This document shows positions 43,389-52,077 of a stretch of DNA of 64,000 bases, in pieces. The notes under the pieces were generated by a model, which searched no databases, was not told where the DNA came from, and was given only the letters and a program-made list of their open reading frames with translations. Origin of the DNA: IMCC45349 sp047219225 (GTDB taxonomy: Bacteria > Bacteroidota > Bacteroidia > Flavobacteriales > Flavobacteriaceae). The stretch spans positions 868,001 to 932,000 of the forward strand of contig NZ_CP178208.1 of the NCBI RefSeq assembly GCF_047219225.1, read 5' to 3'. Each line of letters starts with the position of its first letter. The first letter of the stretch is position 1. Position numbers and translations under genes: made by a program.

Positions 43389-45389
43389 ATGCGAAAACTA
43401 ATTACAACAATATTATCTCTAATTATAGCTTTTAGTTGCTCAAACGTTGAGCAAAATATAGCACCAAAAAATGATTATCTAGAATTCAGCAAAAATAGTT
43501 TAGACTATCGTATCACATCAAAGCACAAGTTCGACAAAGACGGTTTAATGTTTTCAGATCAAGGCGCTTGGTTTGCTTATAGTTTTTCAGACTCTACTGC
43601 AATTAATGGCTTTTCTGGACCTTTTTTAATGACACAGCAAAATGGTGTTTGGGCTAGTACCTCACTTACCAACTTCAAACTAAAAGATGACAACAATAAT
43701 TCTTTATTAAATTTCAACTCAAGCCAAACCAATAGCTTTAATAGTCATTTAGAAGAATTTCAAAAAAATGACAAAATTGAATTAAAAAAAGAACTCGTTT
43801 TTCTTTCAGGTCATACAACTTTACAACGTTTTACTGTCATCAACAATTCTAAAAGCAGTTTAACAATCCATCCTTCTTTTAGTGCAAATCTCTTTGATAC
43901 ATTTTCTGAAATCAAACAAGACAGCAATCAAATTATATTCGACTCTGACAAATCATTAGCAAAAGGGTCTGTTCAATTTCTAGATGAGACTGTTTCAACT
44001 ATGACAGACAGTTTATATTATAATTCACATCTAGAAACATCATTTTTAAAACCTAACGAATCAAAATCCTTCGTCATTTCCCAAACATTTATTTTTCCAG
44101 AATATTCTTGGGAAGATGAGCAAATACTTATAAATTCTGTAGACTTTGATTCGGTTTTAAATGCACGTAAGTCAGAAAAAAATCAGCAATTAAAATCATT
44201 AATTGAAAACAGAAAACCGCAATTTCAAGATAGTATTTATGCCGAAGTTTTAGCTAAAGCACAATTAACTTTACAAAACAATTGGCGCATACCTGCTGGA
44301 GAAATTGAACACGAAGGCTTATTCCCAAGTTATCACTATGTATGGTTCAATGGTTTTTGGTCTTGGGACTCTTGGAAACATTCAGTTGGATTATCATACT
44401 ACAATTTACCTTTAGCAAAAGAACAAATAAAGCTGATGTTTAAGTTTCAAAATGACGATGGCTTTGTAGCAGATTGTGTATATCGCGATACTACTATAGA
44501 AGCCCATAATTATCGTGACACCAAACCACCCCTTTCAGCTTGGGCAGTTGCAAAAATCTATGAGAAAGACAACGATATTGCCTTTGTAAAATACATGTAT
44601 CCAAAACTCAAAAAATATCACTATTGGTGGTATAACAAACGTGACCATGATAAAGATGGTGTTTGTGAATATGGCTCAACAGACGGAAGTTTAGTAGCAG
44701 CAAAATGGGAAAGTGGCATGGATAATGCCATTCGATTTGACAACTCAAAAATTCTAAAAAACAGTGAAGGTGCGTATTCTTTAGATCAAGAAAGTGTAGA
44801 TCTTAATGCTTATTTATATGCCGAAAAATTATTCCTTTCAGAATTAGCTAAAGCACTTCAAAATGAAGATTCTAAAACGTACTTAAAAGAAGCTGAAACC
44901 TTAAAACAAAACATTCAAACACAATTCTATGATGAGAAAGATGGCTGGTTTTATGACACCAATTTAGATGGCGATACTTTTATCAAAGGCGAAGGTAGTG
45001 AAGGTTGGACTGCACTTTGGGCAAATGCAGCTACAAAAACACAAGCGGAACGTGTAAAAAATAGAATGATGAATCCTGAAAAATTCTTCACTAAAGTACC
45101 ATTCCAAACCATGAGTGCAGATCATGAAAAATTCGACCCTCTTAAAGGCTATTGGAGAGGCCCAAACTGGCTAGATCAAGCTTATTTTGGTGTTAAAGGA
45201 TTGCGTAATTATGGTTATATTGAAGAAGCAGACAAAGCAACCATTCAAATTTTAAAAGGAGCAGAAGGCATCTTAGAAAAAGGAAAAGCTATTAGAGAAA
45301 ACTATCATCCTTTGACAGGAAAAGGTCTGCATGCTCATAACTTTAGCTGGAGTGCTGCACATATTATAATGATGCTACAAAATGATTAA
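43389..45389 (+). CDS. GH63 (YgjK-like) alpha-glucosidase lipoprotein
   Basis: 666 residues. Signal MRKLITTILSLIIAFSCSN has a lipobox Cys at residue 17, so it is envelope-anchored. An N-terminal beta domain leads into an (alpha/alpha)6 barrel: WFNGFWSWDSWKHSVG, HNYRDTKPPLSAWAVAKIYE, KYMYPKLKKYHYWWYNKRDH, DGVCEYGSTDG, WESGMDNAIRFD (Asp expected to be catalytic acid), GEGSEGWTALWAN, YWRGPNWLDQAYFG and RENYHPLTGKG (Glu expected to be base). The order and spacing match E. coli YgjK, an inverting alpha-glucosidase. From memory, engineered YgjK makes Glc-alpha-1,2-Gal, implying it accepts that disaccharide, the one found on collagen hydroxylysine. It follows the regulator gene directly. Confidence 0.84.
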   Translation: MRKLITTILSLIIAFSCSNVEQNIAPKNDYLEFSKNSLDYRITSKHKFDKDGLMFSDQGAWFAYSFSDSTAINGFSGPFLMTQQNGVWASTSLTNFKLKDDNNNSLLNFNSSQTNSFNSHLEEFQKNDKIELKKELVFLSGHTTLQRFTVINNSKSSLTIHPSFSANLFDTFSEIKQDSNQIIFDSDKSLAKGSVQFLDETVSTMTDSLYYNSHLETSFLKPNESKSFVISQTFIFPEYSWEDEQILINSVDFDSVLNARKSEKNQQLKSLIENRKPQFQDSIYAEVLAKAQLTLQNNWRIPAGEIEHEGLFPSYHYVWFNGFWSWDSWKHSVGLSYYNLPLAKEQIKLMFKFQNDDGFVADCVYRDTTIEAHNYRDTKPPLSAWAVAKIYEKDNDIAFVKYMYPKLKKYHYWWYNKRDHDKDGVCEYGSTDGSLVAAKWESGMDNAIRFDNSKILKNSEGAYSLDQESVDLNAYLYAEKLFLSELAKALQNEDSKTYLKEAETLKQNIQTQFYDEKDGWFYDTNLDGDTFIKGEGSEGWTALWANAATKTQAERVKNRMMNPEKFFTKVPFQTMSADHEKFDPLKGYWRGPNWLDQAYFGVKGLRNYGYIEEADKATIQILKGAEGILEKGKAIRENYHPLTGKGLHAHNFSWSAAHIIMMLQND

Positions 45390-45392
45390 CTA

Positions 45393-45902
45393 ATGACAAT
45401 TCGCTATACAACATCAAACGATTTAAAGCATATAATGGAAATCATCCATTATGCACAACGCTATTTAGCTAGTTTAAATATAGACCAATGGCAAGATGGA
45501 TATCCTAATGAAACGCAAATTTTAAATGACATAAATAATTCTGAAAGCTATGTTTTACTTAATAGTAATGACGATATTATTGCTACTTTTATGTTTACTA
45601 CTTCAAAAGAACCCACTTATAATACCATTGAAGGCGAATGGTTAACTGACAAAAACACAAAATATGGCGTCATCCATCGTATTGCAGTAGCCGAAACTTG
45701 TACAAACAAAGGTATTGCAAAATATATCATCACACATTGCGAACAGCAACTACAATTACAAAATATTACATCAATGCGTATTGATACACACCAGGATAAT
45801 TTAGGAATGCAGCATATACTTAAATCTCTTGGCTATACCTATTGTGGCATCATCACGCTAACAAGTGGTGCGTTACGTTTGGCTTTTGAAAAACAACTCT
45901 AA
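45393..45902 (+). CDS. GNAT-family N-acetyltransferase
   Basis: 169 residues. The GNAT fold shows TIRYTTSNDLKHIMEIIHYA, the strand YVLLNSNDDIIATFMF, a beta4-alpha3 acetyl-CoA segment IHRIAVAETCTNKGIAKYII (Q/RxxGxG/A-like, here NKGIA) and TSMRIDTHQDNLGMQHILKSLGY. It has no signal peptide. The substrate cannot be inferred. It lies 3 bases after the GH63 gene and runs into the kinase fusion gene, so it belongs to the operon. N-acetylation of a hydroxylysine- or peptide-derived amine is possible, but a general acetyltransferase is equally possible. Confidence 0.83.
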   Translation: MTIRYTTSNDLKHIMEIIHYAQRYLASLNIDQWQDGYPNETQILNDINNSESYVLLNSNDDIIATFMFTTSKEPTYNTIEGEWLTDKNTKYGVIHRIAVAETCTNKGIAKYIITHCEQQLQLQNITSMRIDTHQDNLGMQHILKSLGYTYCGIITLTSGALRLAFEKQL

Positions 45903-48900
45903 TACATTAACATTGGATTATAACCAAATAAAAATAGAACCCAATCAAGCTGAAGACATACTCTTCACGCTTTTTAATATAAAAGGGAAAGCATCGTCTT
46001 TACCAGGAGAAGTCGATTTTAATTTCAGAATTAAAGTTGAAAATGAAGAAGGCTATATTTTAAAAATATCACGTCCAAACGAAAATGTTAATTATCTTGA
46101 TTTTCAGCAGAAACTTTTACAACATGTTGAAACTAACGGCAAAAATCTGATTGCGCCAAAAGTCATCAAAGACAAGGATCATAAATCCATTTCTGAAATT
46201 ACAGATGATTATGGAAACATCAGAAAAGTCCGTTTGCTTACTTGGGTTTCTGGTCGTGTTTGGAGTAGTGTTAATCCACAACTAAACGATTTACGATTTA
46301 GTTTAGGTGAACAATGTGGTTTACTGACCAAAGCACTACAAGGTTTTGATCATAAAGAAGCTCATCGAGATTTTGAATGGGATGTCGCACAATCCCTTTG
46401 GACAAAAGCACACATCAATCTTTTTGAAGATGAAGAATTAAAGATCATTACTGCTTTTCAAAATAGATTTGAGCATTCAAAAACGGCATACGATTCACTT
46501 AGAACATCTGTAGTTCATAACGATGCTAATGACAATAATGTGATTGTTTCGTCGGAGTTAATCAACCCAAAAGTAAAAGCAGCCATTGATTATGGCGATG
46601 CCATTCATACACAAATCATAAATGATGTTGCTATTGCATGTGCCTACGCCATCATGAATCATAATGATGTCTTGGATGCAGCTTTGCCAATTGTAAAAGG
46701 GTATCATTCTACATATCCTTTAGAAGAACAGGAATTAGAGCATTTATACGATGCAATTGCGATGCGCTTGATTATTTCGGTTACAAAATCTGCTATCAAT
46801 AAAATCAAAGAACCTGATAACAGATACCTTTTAATTAGCGAAAAACCTGCTTGGGAAGTCTTAAAAAAATGGTTTAAAACTAGTCCCGATTTTGCTCATT
46901 ATTCTTTTAGAGCTGCTTGCGGATTTGTAACACATCCAAACCAAACAAAATTTGAATCTTGGGCAAAAACTCAAGAATTCTCATTAGAAAATTTATTTCC
47001 AACAATCAATAAAACCGAAGCGCATCATTTAGATTTAAGTGTTTCTAGTACTTGGATTGGACATCAAAAAGATTTTAACGATTTAGATTTTTTCCAATTC
47101 AAAATTGATAAACTTCAAAAAGAACATCCTAATAAAATTATATCTGGTGGTTATTTAGAACCACGTTCCATTTACACTTCTGATTCTTATAATAAAATTG
47201 GTAATTACGGTCGAGAAAACAGAACCATTCACTTAGGTGTAGACTTTTGGCTACCAGCACACACACCTGTACATGCACTTTTTGATGGCGAAGTGGTTTG
47301 CGCTGTCAATGACGCTGGGAATAAAGAATATGGAGGCTTAGTGATTTTAAAACATAAAGCTGAAGACTTTGAATTCTTTACACTTTATGGTCATAATACA
47401 GTTGAAAGCGCGACCAAACACAGCATTGGAGATTGTATTAAAAAAGGTGAAAAAATAGCAAAGTTAGCTAACTATCCCGAAAATGGTAATTGGGCACCTC
47501 ATCTACATTTTCAAATCATGTTGTCAATGCTAGATTACACCACAGATTTTTCAGGAGTGACCTACTACAGTCAACAACAGGTATGGAAAAGTTTGTGTCC
47601 AGATCCTAATTTGTTATTCAAACTGGATGCACTTCAATCCTCAAATAAAACTACAAATCAAGAACTTATTACTTATCGCAAACAGCATTTAGGCAAAAGT
47701 TTAAGCCTGCAATACAAAGTACCTATTAAAATGGTTCGTGGTGCAGGTCAATATTTAGTAGATCAATTTGGAAGGCAATACTTAGACACAGTCAATAATG
47801 TAGCTCATGTTGGACATGAACATCCAAATGTTGTTGAAGCTGGTCAGCAGCAAATGGCTTTAATCAATACCAATTCACGCTATTTACATGATAATATAAA
47901 TGAATTAGCTAAAGAGTTGATTGAAACGTTACCTCCAGAATTGAACGTATTACATTTTGTAAATTCAGGTAGTGAAGCCAATGAGCTTGCCATAAGAATG
48001 GTAAAAGCTAATACAGGACAACGCGATATTATTGCCAGCGAAGTTGGCTATCACGGAAACGCCAATATGTGCATCGACATTTCCTCTTATAAATTTGATG
48101 GTAAAGGTGGAAAAGGTGCACCAGAACACACACAGATATTGTCATTACCTGATGCCTTTAGAGGAAAATATCGAGGTGAAAACACTGGAACAAAATATGC
48201 TGAAGAAGTTCAAAAATGTATTGACAACATTCATGACAAAGGTCGTGGTGTTGGTGCTTTTATAATAGAACCTATAATTAGCTGCGGTGGACAAATTGAA
48301 CTACCTGAAGGCTTTCTAGCCAAAGCTTATGAATATATTCGAAACGCTGGCGGACTTTGTATTTCAGATGAAGTTCAGGTTGGTTGTGGACGTGTTGGAA
48401 AAACATTTTGGGGATTCCAATTACACAATGTTATTCCAGATATTGTAACTATCGGAAAACCATTAGGGAATGGACATCCATTAGCAGCAGTAGCTTGTAC
48501 GCAAGAAGTTGCAGATAAGTTTGCCAATGGTATGGAATACTTCAACACCTTTGGAGGTAATCCTGTGTCTTGTGCCATAGGAAGTGAAGTGTTACGAACA
48601 GTTAAACGCGAAAAACTACAACAAAATGCATTGGATGTTGGTGAGTTTTTAAAAGCTGAACTAACAAAACTATCTAAGAAGTTTCCAATTATTGGAGATG
48701 TACGTGGTCAAGGCTTGTTTTTAGGAATTGAGCTAGTTGATAAAAATATGAATCCACTAGCTGAACAAACTGATTATCTCGCAAACAGAATGAAAGATCA
48801 TGGTATTTTAATGAGCACTGATGGTCCAGATTATAACGTTTTAAAAATCAAACCGCCTATTGTATTTACAAAAGGCAATGCTGAAGAACTTATTTTTTAT

Positions 48901-48945
48901 TTAAAAAAGATTCTTACTGAAGATTTTATGCAGTCTTACAATTAA
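45865..48945 (+). CDS. Three-domain fusion: APH-type (hydroxylysine-kinase-like) / M23 peptidase / class-III PLP phospholyase-aminotransferase
   Basis: Up to 1026 residues, cytoplasmic. Residues about 20-340 form an aminoglycoside-phosphotransferase fold with catalytic loop VVHNDANDNNVIV (Asp220) and metal motif AIDYGD (Asp242). Residues about 430-580 are an M23 (LytM) domain with HLGVD (His456, Asp460), YGH and HLHF (His546, His548). Residues about 610-1026 are a class-III aminotransferase with FVNSGSEANELAI, DEVQVGCGR and PLP Lys865 in IGKPLGNG. Mammalian hydroxylysine breakdown uses an APH-like kinase and a class-III phospholyase; both activities are joined here. The start is unsettled: frame-consistent GTG or TTG codons at 45865, 45868, 45886 or 45913, the first three overlapping the GNAT gene. 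Ethanolamine kinase/phospholyase is the main alternative. Confidence 0.86.
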   Translation: MVRYVWLLKNNSNTLTLDYNQIKIEPNQAEDILFTLFNIKGKASSLPGEVDFNFRIKVENEEGYILKISRPNENVNYLDFQQKLLQHVETNGKNLIAPKVIKDKDHKSISEITDDYGNIRKVRLLTWVSGRVWSSVNPQLNDLRFSLGEQCGLLTKALQGFDHKEAHRDFEWDVAQSLWTKAHINLFEDEELKIITAFQNRFEHSKTAYDSLRTSVVHNDANDNNVIVSSELINPKVKAAIDYGDAIHTQIINDVAIACAYAIMNHNDVLDAALPIVKGYHSTYPLEEQELEHLYDAIAMRLIISVTKSAINKIKEPDNRYLLISEKPAWEVLKKWFKTSPDFAHYSFRAACGFVTHPNQTKFESWAKTQEFSLENLFPTINKTEAHHLDLSVSSTWIGHQKDFNDLDFFQFKIDKLQKEHPNKIISGGYLEPRSIYTSDSYNKIGNYGRENRTIHLGVDFWLPAHTPVHALFDGEVVCAVNDAGNKEYGGLVILKHKAEDFEFFTLYGHNTVESATKHSIGDCIKKGEKIAKLANYPENGNWAPHLHFQIMLSMLDYTTDFSGVTYYSQQQVWKSLCPDPNLLFKLDALQSSNKTTNQELITYRKQHLGKSLSLQYKVPIKMVRGAGQYLVDQFGRQYLDTVNNVAHVGHEHPNVVEAGQQQMALINTNSRYLHDNINELAKELIETLPPELNVLHFVNSGSEANELAIRMVKANTGQRDIIASEVGYHGNANMCIDISSYKFDGKGGKGAPEHTQILSLPDAFRGKYRGENTGTKYAEEVQKCIDNIHDKGRGVGAFIIEPIISCGGQIELPEGFLAKAYEYIRNAGGLCISDEVQVGCGRVGKTFWGFQLHNVIPDIVTIGKPLGNGHPLAAVACTQEVADKFANGMEYFNTFGGNPVSCAIGSEVLRTVKREKLQQNALDVGEFLKAELTKLSKKFPIIGDVRGQGLFLGIELVDKNMNPLAEQTDYLANRMKDHGILMSTDGPDYNVLKIKPPIVFTKGNAEELIFYLKKILTEDFMQSYN

Positions 48946-48960
48946 CAACTATAACGAAAA

Positions 48961-51900
48961 ATGAAATCAAAATACATCTCACTTTTTTTAGTTCTGATTC
49001 TTATATCAAGCTGTAAAAATGAACCGCTTACTGAGGTTCCAGAACAAACATTTCATTATAATCATGAAATCTTTGAAGATAACCGTTTGGAACCAAGAGC
49101 ATCGTTTTTTGCTTTTGAAAACGAGTCGTTATCAGAAAAGGAAAACTCAAAACGTTTTATTAGTTTAAATGGTGATTGGAAATTTCATTGGGTAAAAAAT
49201 CCAAATGATAGACCTAAAGATTTTCATCATATCAATTATGATGATAATGATTGGAATTTGATTAAAGTTCCAGGCAACTGGGAAACACAAGGATTTGGGA
49301 ACCCTATCTATTTAGATGAACGTTATCCTTTTACGACTAAATGGCCAAATGTACCTCAAGATTACAATCCAGTAGGAACCTATAGAAAAATTGTCAATCT
49401 AGATAAAGAATTTTTAACTGAAGACATCGTCTTGCATTTTGAAGCGATTAAAGCGGTTTATATCTACATCAATGGACAATACATTGGTTATTCTCAAGGT
49501 AGTAAAACCTCTGCTGAATTTGATATTACAAAATATTTGAATGAAGGTGAAAACCTGATTGCATTACAAATGTATCGTTGGACAGATGCCAGTTATTTAG
49601 AAAGTCAAGATATGCTACGAATGAGTGGTATTGAACGTGGTGTATATTTATACGCTCGCCCAAAAGTGTTTATTGAAGATATCTATGCTAATACGTCTTT
49701 AAGTGACGATTATCAAAATGGAATTTTCAAAGGGCAAATCAGTATTAACAACACTTCTTCTAAAGTTGCGAAAAAAGATATTACACTAGAACTTCTAGAT
49801 GGTAATCAATCTCTTTACAAAACAAATCAAATAATTGATTTAAAACCTGGTGACATATCAAATTTTGACTCAGAAACTATAATTGAAAATGTAAAATCAT
49901 GGAGTGCAGAAACGCCAAATCTTTATACTTTAAAAATTAGTTTTGACAATACACAATTCATCACCAAAAAAATAGGGTTTAAACGTGTAGAAATTAAAAA
50001 TTCTCAAGTATTAATTAATGGTAAACCTATATATATAAAAGGTGTTGACAGACATGAAACAGATCCTTTTACAGGGCATGTAGTAACCAAAGAAACCATG
50101 CTCAAGGACATAAAATTAATGAAACAAAACAACATTAATGCTGTACGTTCTGCGCATTATCCAAACAATACTTATTGGCTTGATTTATGTGACAAATATG
50201 GGCTCTATGTTGTTGACGAAGCCAATATTGAAAGTCACCCTTTAGCAATTTCTGCAGATACGCAATTAGGAAATAAAATGAGTTGGTTGCCTGCTCATTT
50301 AGAGCGTACAAAACACATGTATTATCGTGATAGAAATCATCCATCAATATATTCATGGTCTCTAGGAAACGAAGCAGGTGAAGGTGATATATTTAGAGCT
50401 ACTTACAAATGGCTAAAAGAACAAGACAGCAATCGTATCGTACAATATGAACCAGCTCATAAAGAAGACTACACAGATATTTATTGTCCAATGTATCCAA
50501 AACCTGAATACTTAATTAACCATGGAAAATCAGATTCAAACAAACCATCAATTATGATTGAATATGCGCATGCTATGGGAAATAGTGTGGGGAACCTTCA
50601 AGATTATTGGGATATAATTGAAAAATATGACAATCTTCAAGGAGGTTATATTTGGGATTGGGTGGACCAATCGTTAGAATATAAAGATGGAAATGGAAAC
50701 CCTTACCTAGCTTATGGCCACGATTACCATCCAGATTTACCAACAGATGGAAACTTTTTGAATAATGGATTAGTTGACCCTTATCGCAATCCACATCCTC
50801 ACTTATCAGAGGTGAAAAAAGTTTACGAACCTATTCAGATAAACTATCTAGGAAATAGCTCTATTGAAATTGAAAATAAAAATTTCTTCACCAATTTATC
50901 TGACAAAACACTTTCAGTAAAATTATTAGTCGATGGAAAAACTCATGAACTAAAATCAAATATTGAATTAAATATTGCTCCTCGAAATAAATCTATTATT
51001 CATATTCCAGAAATACCAGATATGTTTATTCCTGAAAGTGAATATATCCTTGAAGTAAGTTTAATTCAAAAAGAAACTAATAACTTAATTTCGAAAGGTC
51101 ATGAAGTTTCTTGGGATCAGTTTACTCTTCAAAAGTCAAATGCTTTTAACATTACAATCCCTGGTAATCCATTAGAAGTAATTAATGAAGATATTATTCA
51201 AATTAAAAATGACATAATCAACCTTAAAATAGACTCAAAAACTGGAGAGGTTATATCATGGCATCATAAAGGTAGAGAAGTAACAAACCATCCTATTAAG
51301 CCTAATTTTTGGAGACCACCTACTGATAACGATTTAGGGAACGGTATGGATAAATGGGCGAAAGTTTGGCAAGAAACTACATATAATTACACATCTAATT
51401 TAATGAGTGCTCCCGAGAAAATCCAAGGTGCTGTTGTTTTTATGATTAATTATAAATCACCAAATAATAATGTACTCTTTGATGCTTTATACAAAGTATT
51501 CCCTTCTGGAAAAATTGACATAAAATTCAATTATTTATCAGAAAAAGATAAGCTTCCAAACATTCCGAGAATTGGAATGTACATGACGCTTAGTAATACA
51601 TTTACTGATGTAAATTGGTATGGAAAAGGACCAAGTGAAAGCTATTGGGATAGAAAAACAGGACAAAAGACAGGATTATATTCTGGAAAAACTGACAATC
51701 AATTCCATCGCTATTCGCGCCCACAAGAAACAGGAAATAAAACAGATGTGCGTTGGATAGAAGTTTCAAATAAAGAATTAACACTAAAAGCTTTTAGTAA
51801 TGAATATTTAAATTCTAGCGTATGGCCTTTTGCCATGACCGAATTAGATTTTAGCAGTGAAGATGCTGGTGCTTCTGCTTCTGGCTTAGTACCTGTAACT

Positions 51901-52077
51901 AAAAAACATGGCGCAGATATAAAAATTGGTGATTCAATTCAATGGAACATAGATTATTTACAAATGGGAGTTGGTGGCGACACTTCATGGGGACGTTTAG
52001 TACATCCAGAATATACTATTCCAGCAAACAAAGCTTACCAATACACATTTACAATACAACCAACACTTAAAAACTAA
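48961..52077 (+). CDS. GH2 beta-galactosidase lipoprotein
   Basis: 1038 residues, full LacZ-type length. Signal MKSKYISLFLVLILISSCKN has a lipobox Cys at residue 18. Domains are a sugar-binding jelly roll (RFISLNGDWKFHWVKNP ... GNPIYLDERYPF), Ig-like domain, TIM barrel with acid/base Glu in YSWSLGNEAGEG and nucleophile Glu in SIMIEYAHAMGNS, then the small-chain beta domain (WWHHKG-type region, NFWRPPTDNDLGNGM; YLQMGVGGDTSWG). It would release beta-galactose in the periplasm. In this operon the product feeds the symporter, GalK and GalT. If the substrate is collagen it would remove galactose from hydroxylysine after GH63 has cut off glucose; ordinary beta-galactosides are the alternative. Confidence 0.9.
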   Translation: MKSKYISLFLVLILISSCKNEPLTEVPEQTFHYNHEIFEDNRLEPRASFFAFENESLSEKENSKRFISLNGDWKFHWVKNPNDRPKDFHHINYDDNDWNLIKVPGNWETQGFGNPIYLDERYPFTTKWPNVPQDYNPVGTYRKIVNLDKEFLTEDIVLHFEAIKAVYIYINGQYIGYSQGSKTSAEFDITKYLNEGENLIALQMYRWTDASYLESQDMLRMSGIERGVYLYARPKVFIEDIYANTSLSDDYQNGIFKGQISINNTSSKVAKKDITLELLDGNQSLYKTNQIIDLKPGDISNFDSETIIENVKSWSAETPNLYTLKISFDNTQFITKKIGFKRVEIKNSQVLINGKPIYIKGVDRHETDPFTGHVVTKETMLKDIKLMKQNNINAVRSAHYPNNTYWLDLCDKYGLYVVDEANIESHPLAISADTQLGNKMSWLPAHLERTKHMYYRDRNHPSIYSWSLGNEAGEGDIFRATYKWLKEQDSNRIVQYEPAHKEDYTDIYCPMYPKPEYLINHGKSDSNKPSIMIEYAHAMGNSVGNLQDYWDIIEKYDNLQGGYIWDWVDQSLEYKDGNGNPYLAYGHDYHPDLPTDGNFLNNGLVDPYRNPHPHLSEVKKVYEPIQINYLGNSSIEIENKNFFTNLSDKTLSVKLLVDGKTHELKSNIELNIAPRNKSIIHIPEIPDMFIPESEYILEVSLIQKETNNLISKGHEVSWDQFTLQKSNAFNITIPGNPLEVINEDIIQIKNDIINLKIDSKTGEVISWHHKGREVTNHPIKPNFWRPPTDNDLGNGMDKWAKVWQETTYNYTSNLMSAPEKIQGAVVFMINYKSPNNNVLFDALYKVFPSGKIDIKFNYLSEKDKLPNIPRIGMYMTLSNTFTDVNWYGKGPSESYWDRKTGQKTGLYSGKTDNQFHRYSRPQETGNKTDVRWIEVSNKELTLKAFSNEYLNSSVWPFAMTELDFSSEDAGASASGLVPVTKKHGADIKIGDSIQWNIDYLQMGVGGDTSWGRLVHPEYTIPANKAYQYTFTIQPTLKN

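Noticed and set aside
43367..43389. AAACTTAAACTAGTTTGAAA as an operator between the GntR and GH63 genes
   Set aside because: It only partly resembles a palindrome, lacks the TACCTAC element and sits in a 21-base intra-operon gap.
48032..48265. 77-residue plus-strand frame within the fusion gene
   Set aside because: It is an out-of-frame shadow inside the well-conserved aminotransferase domain.
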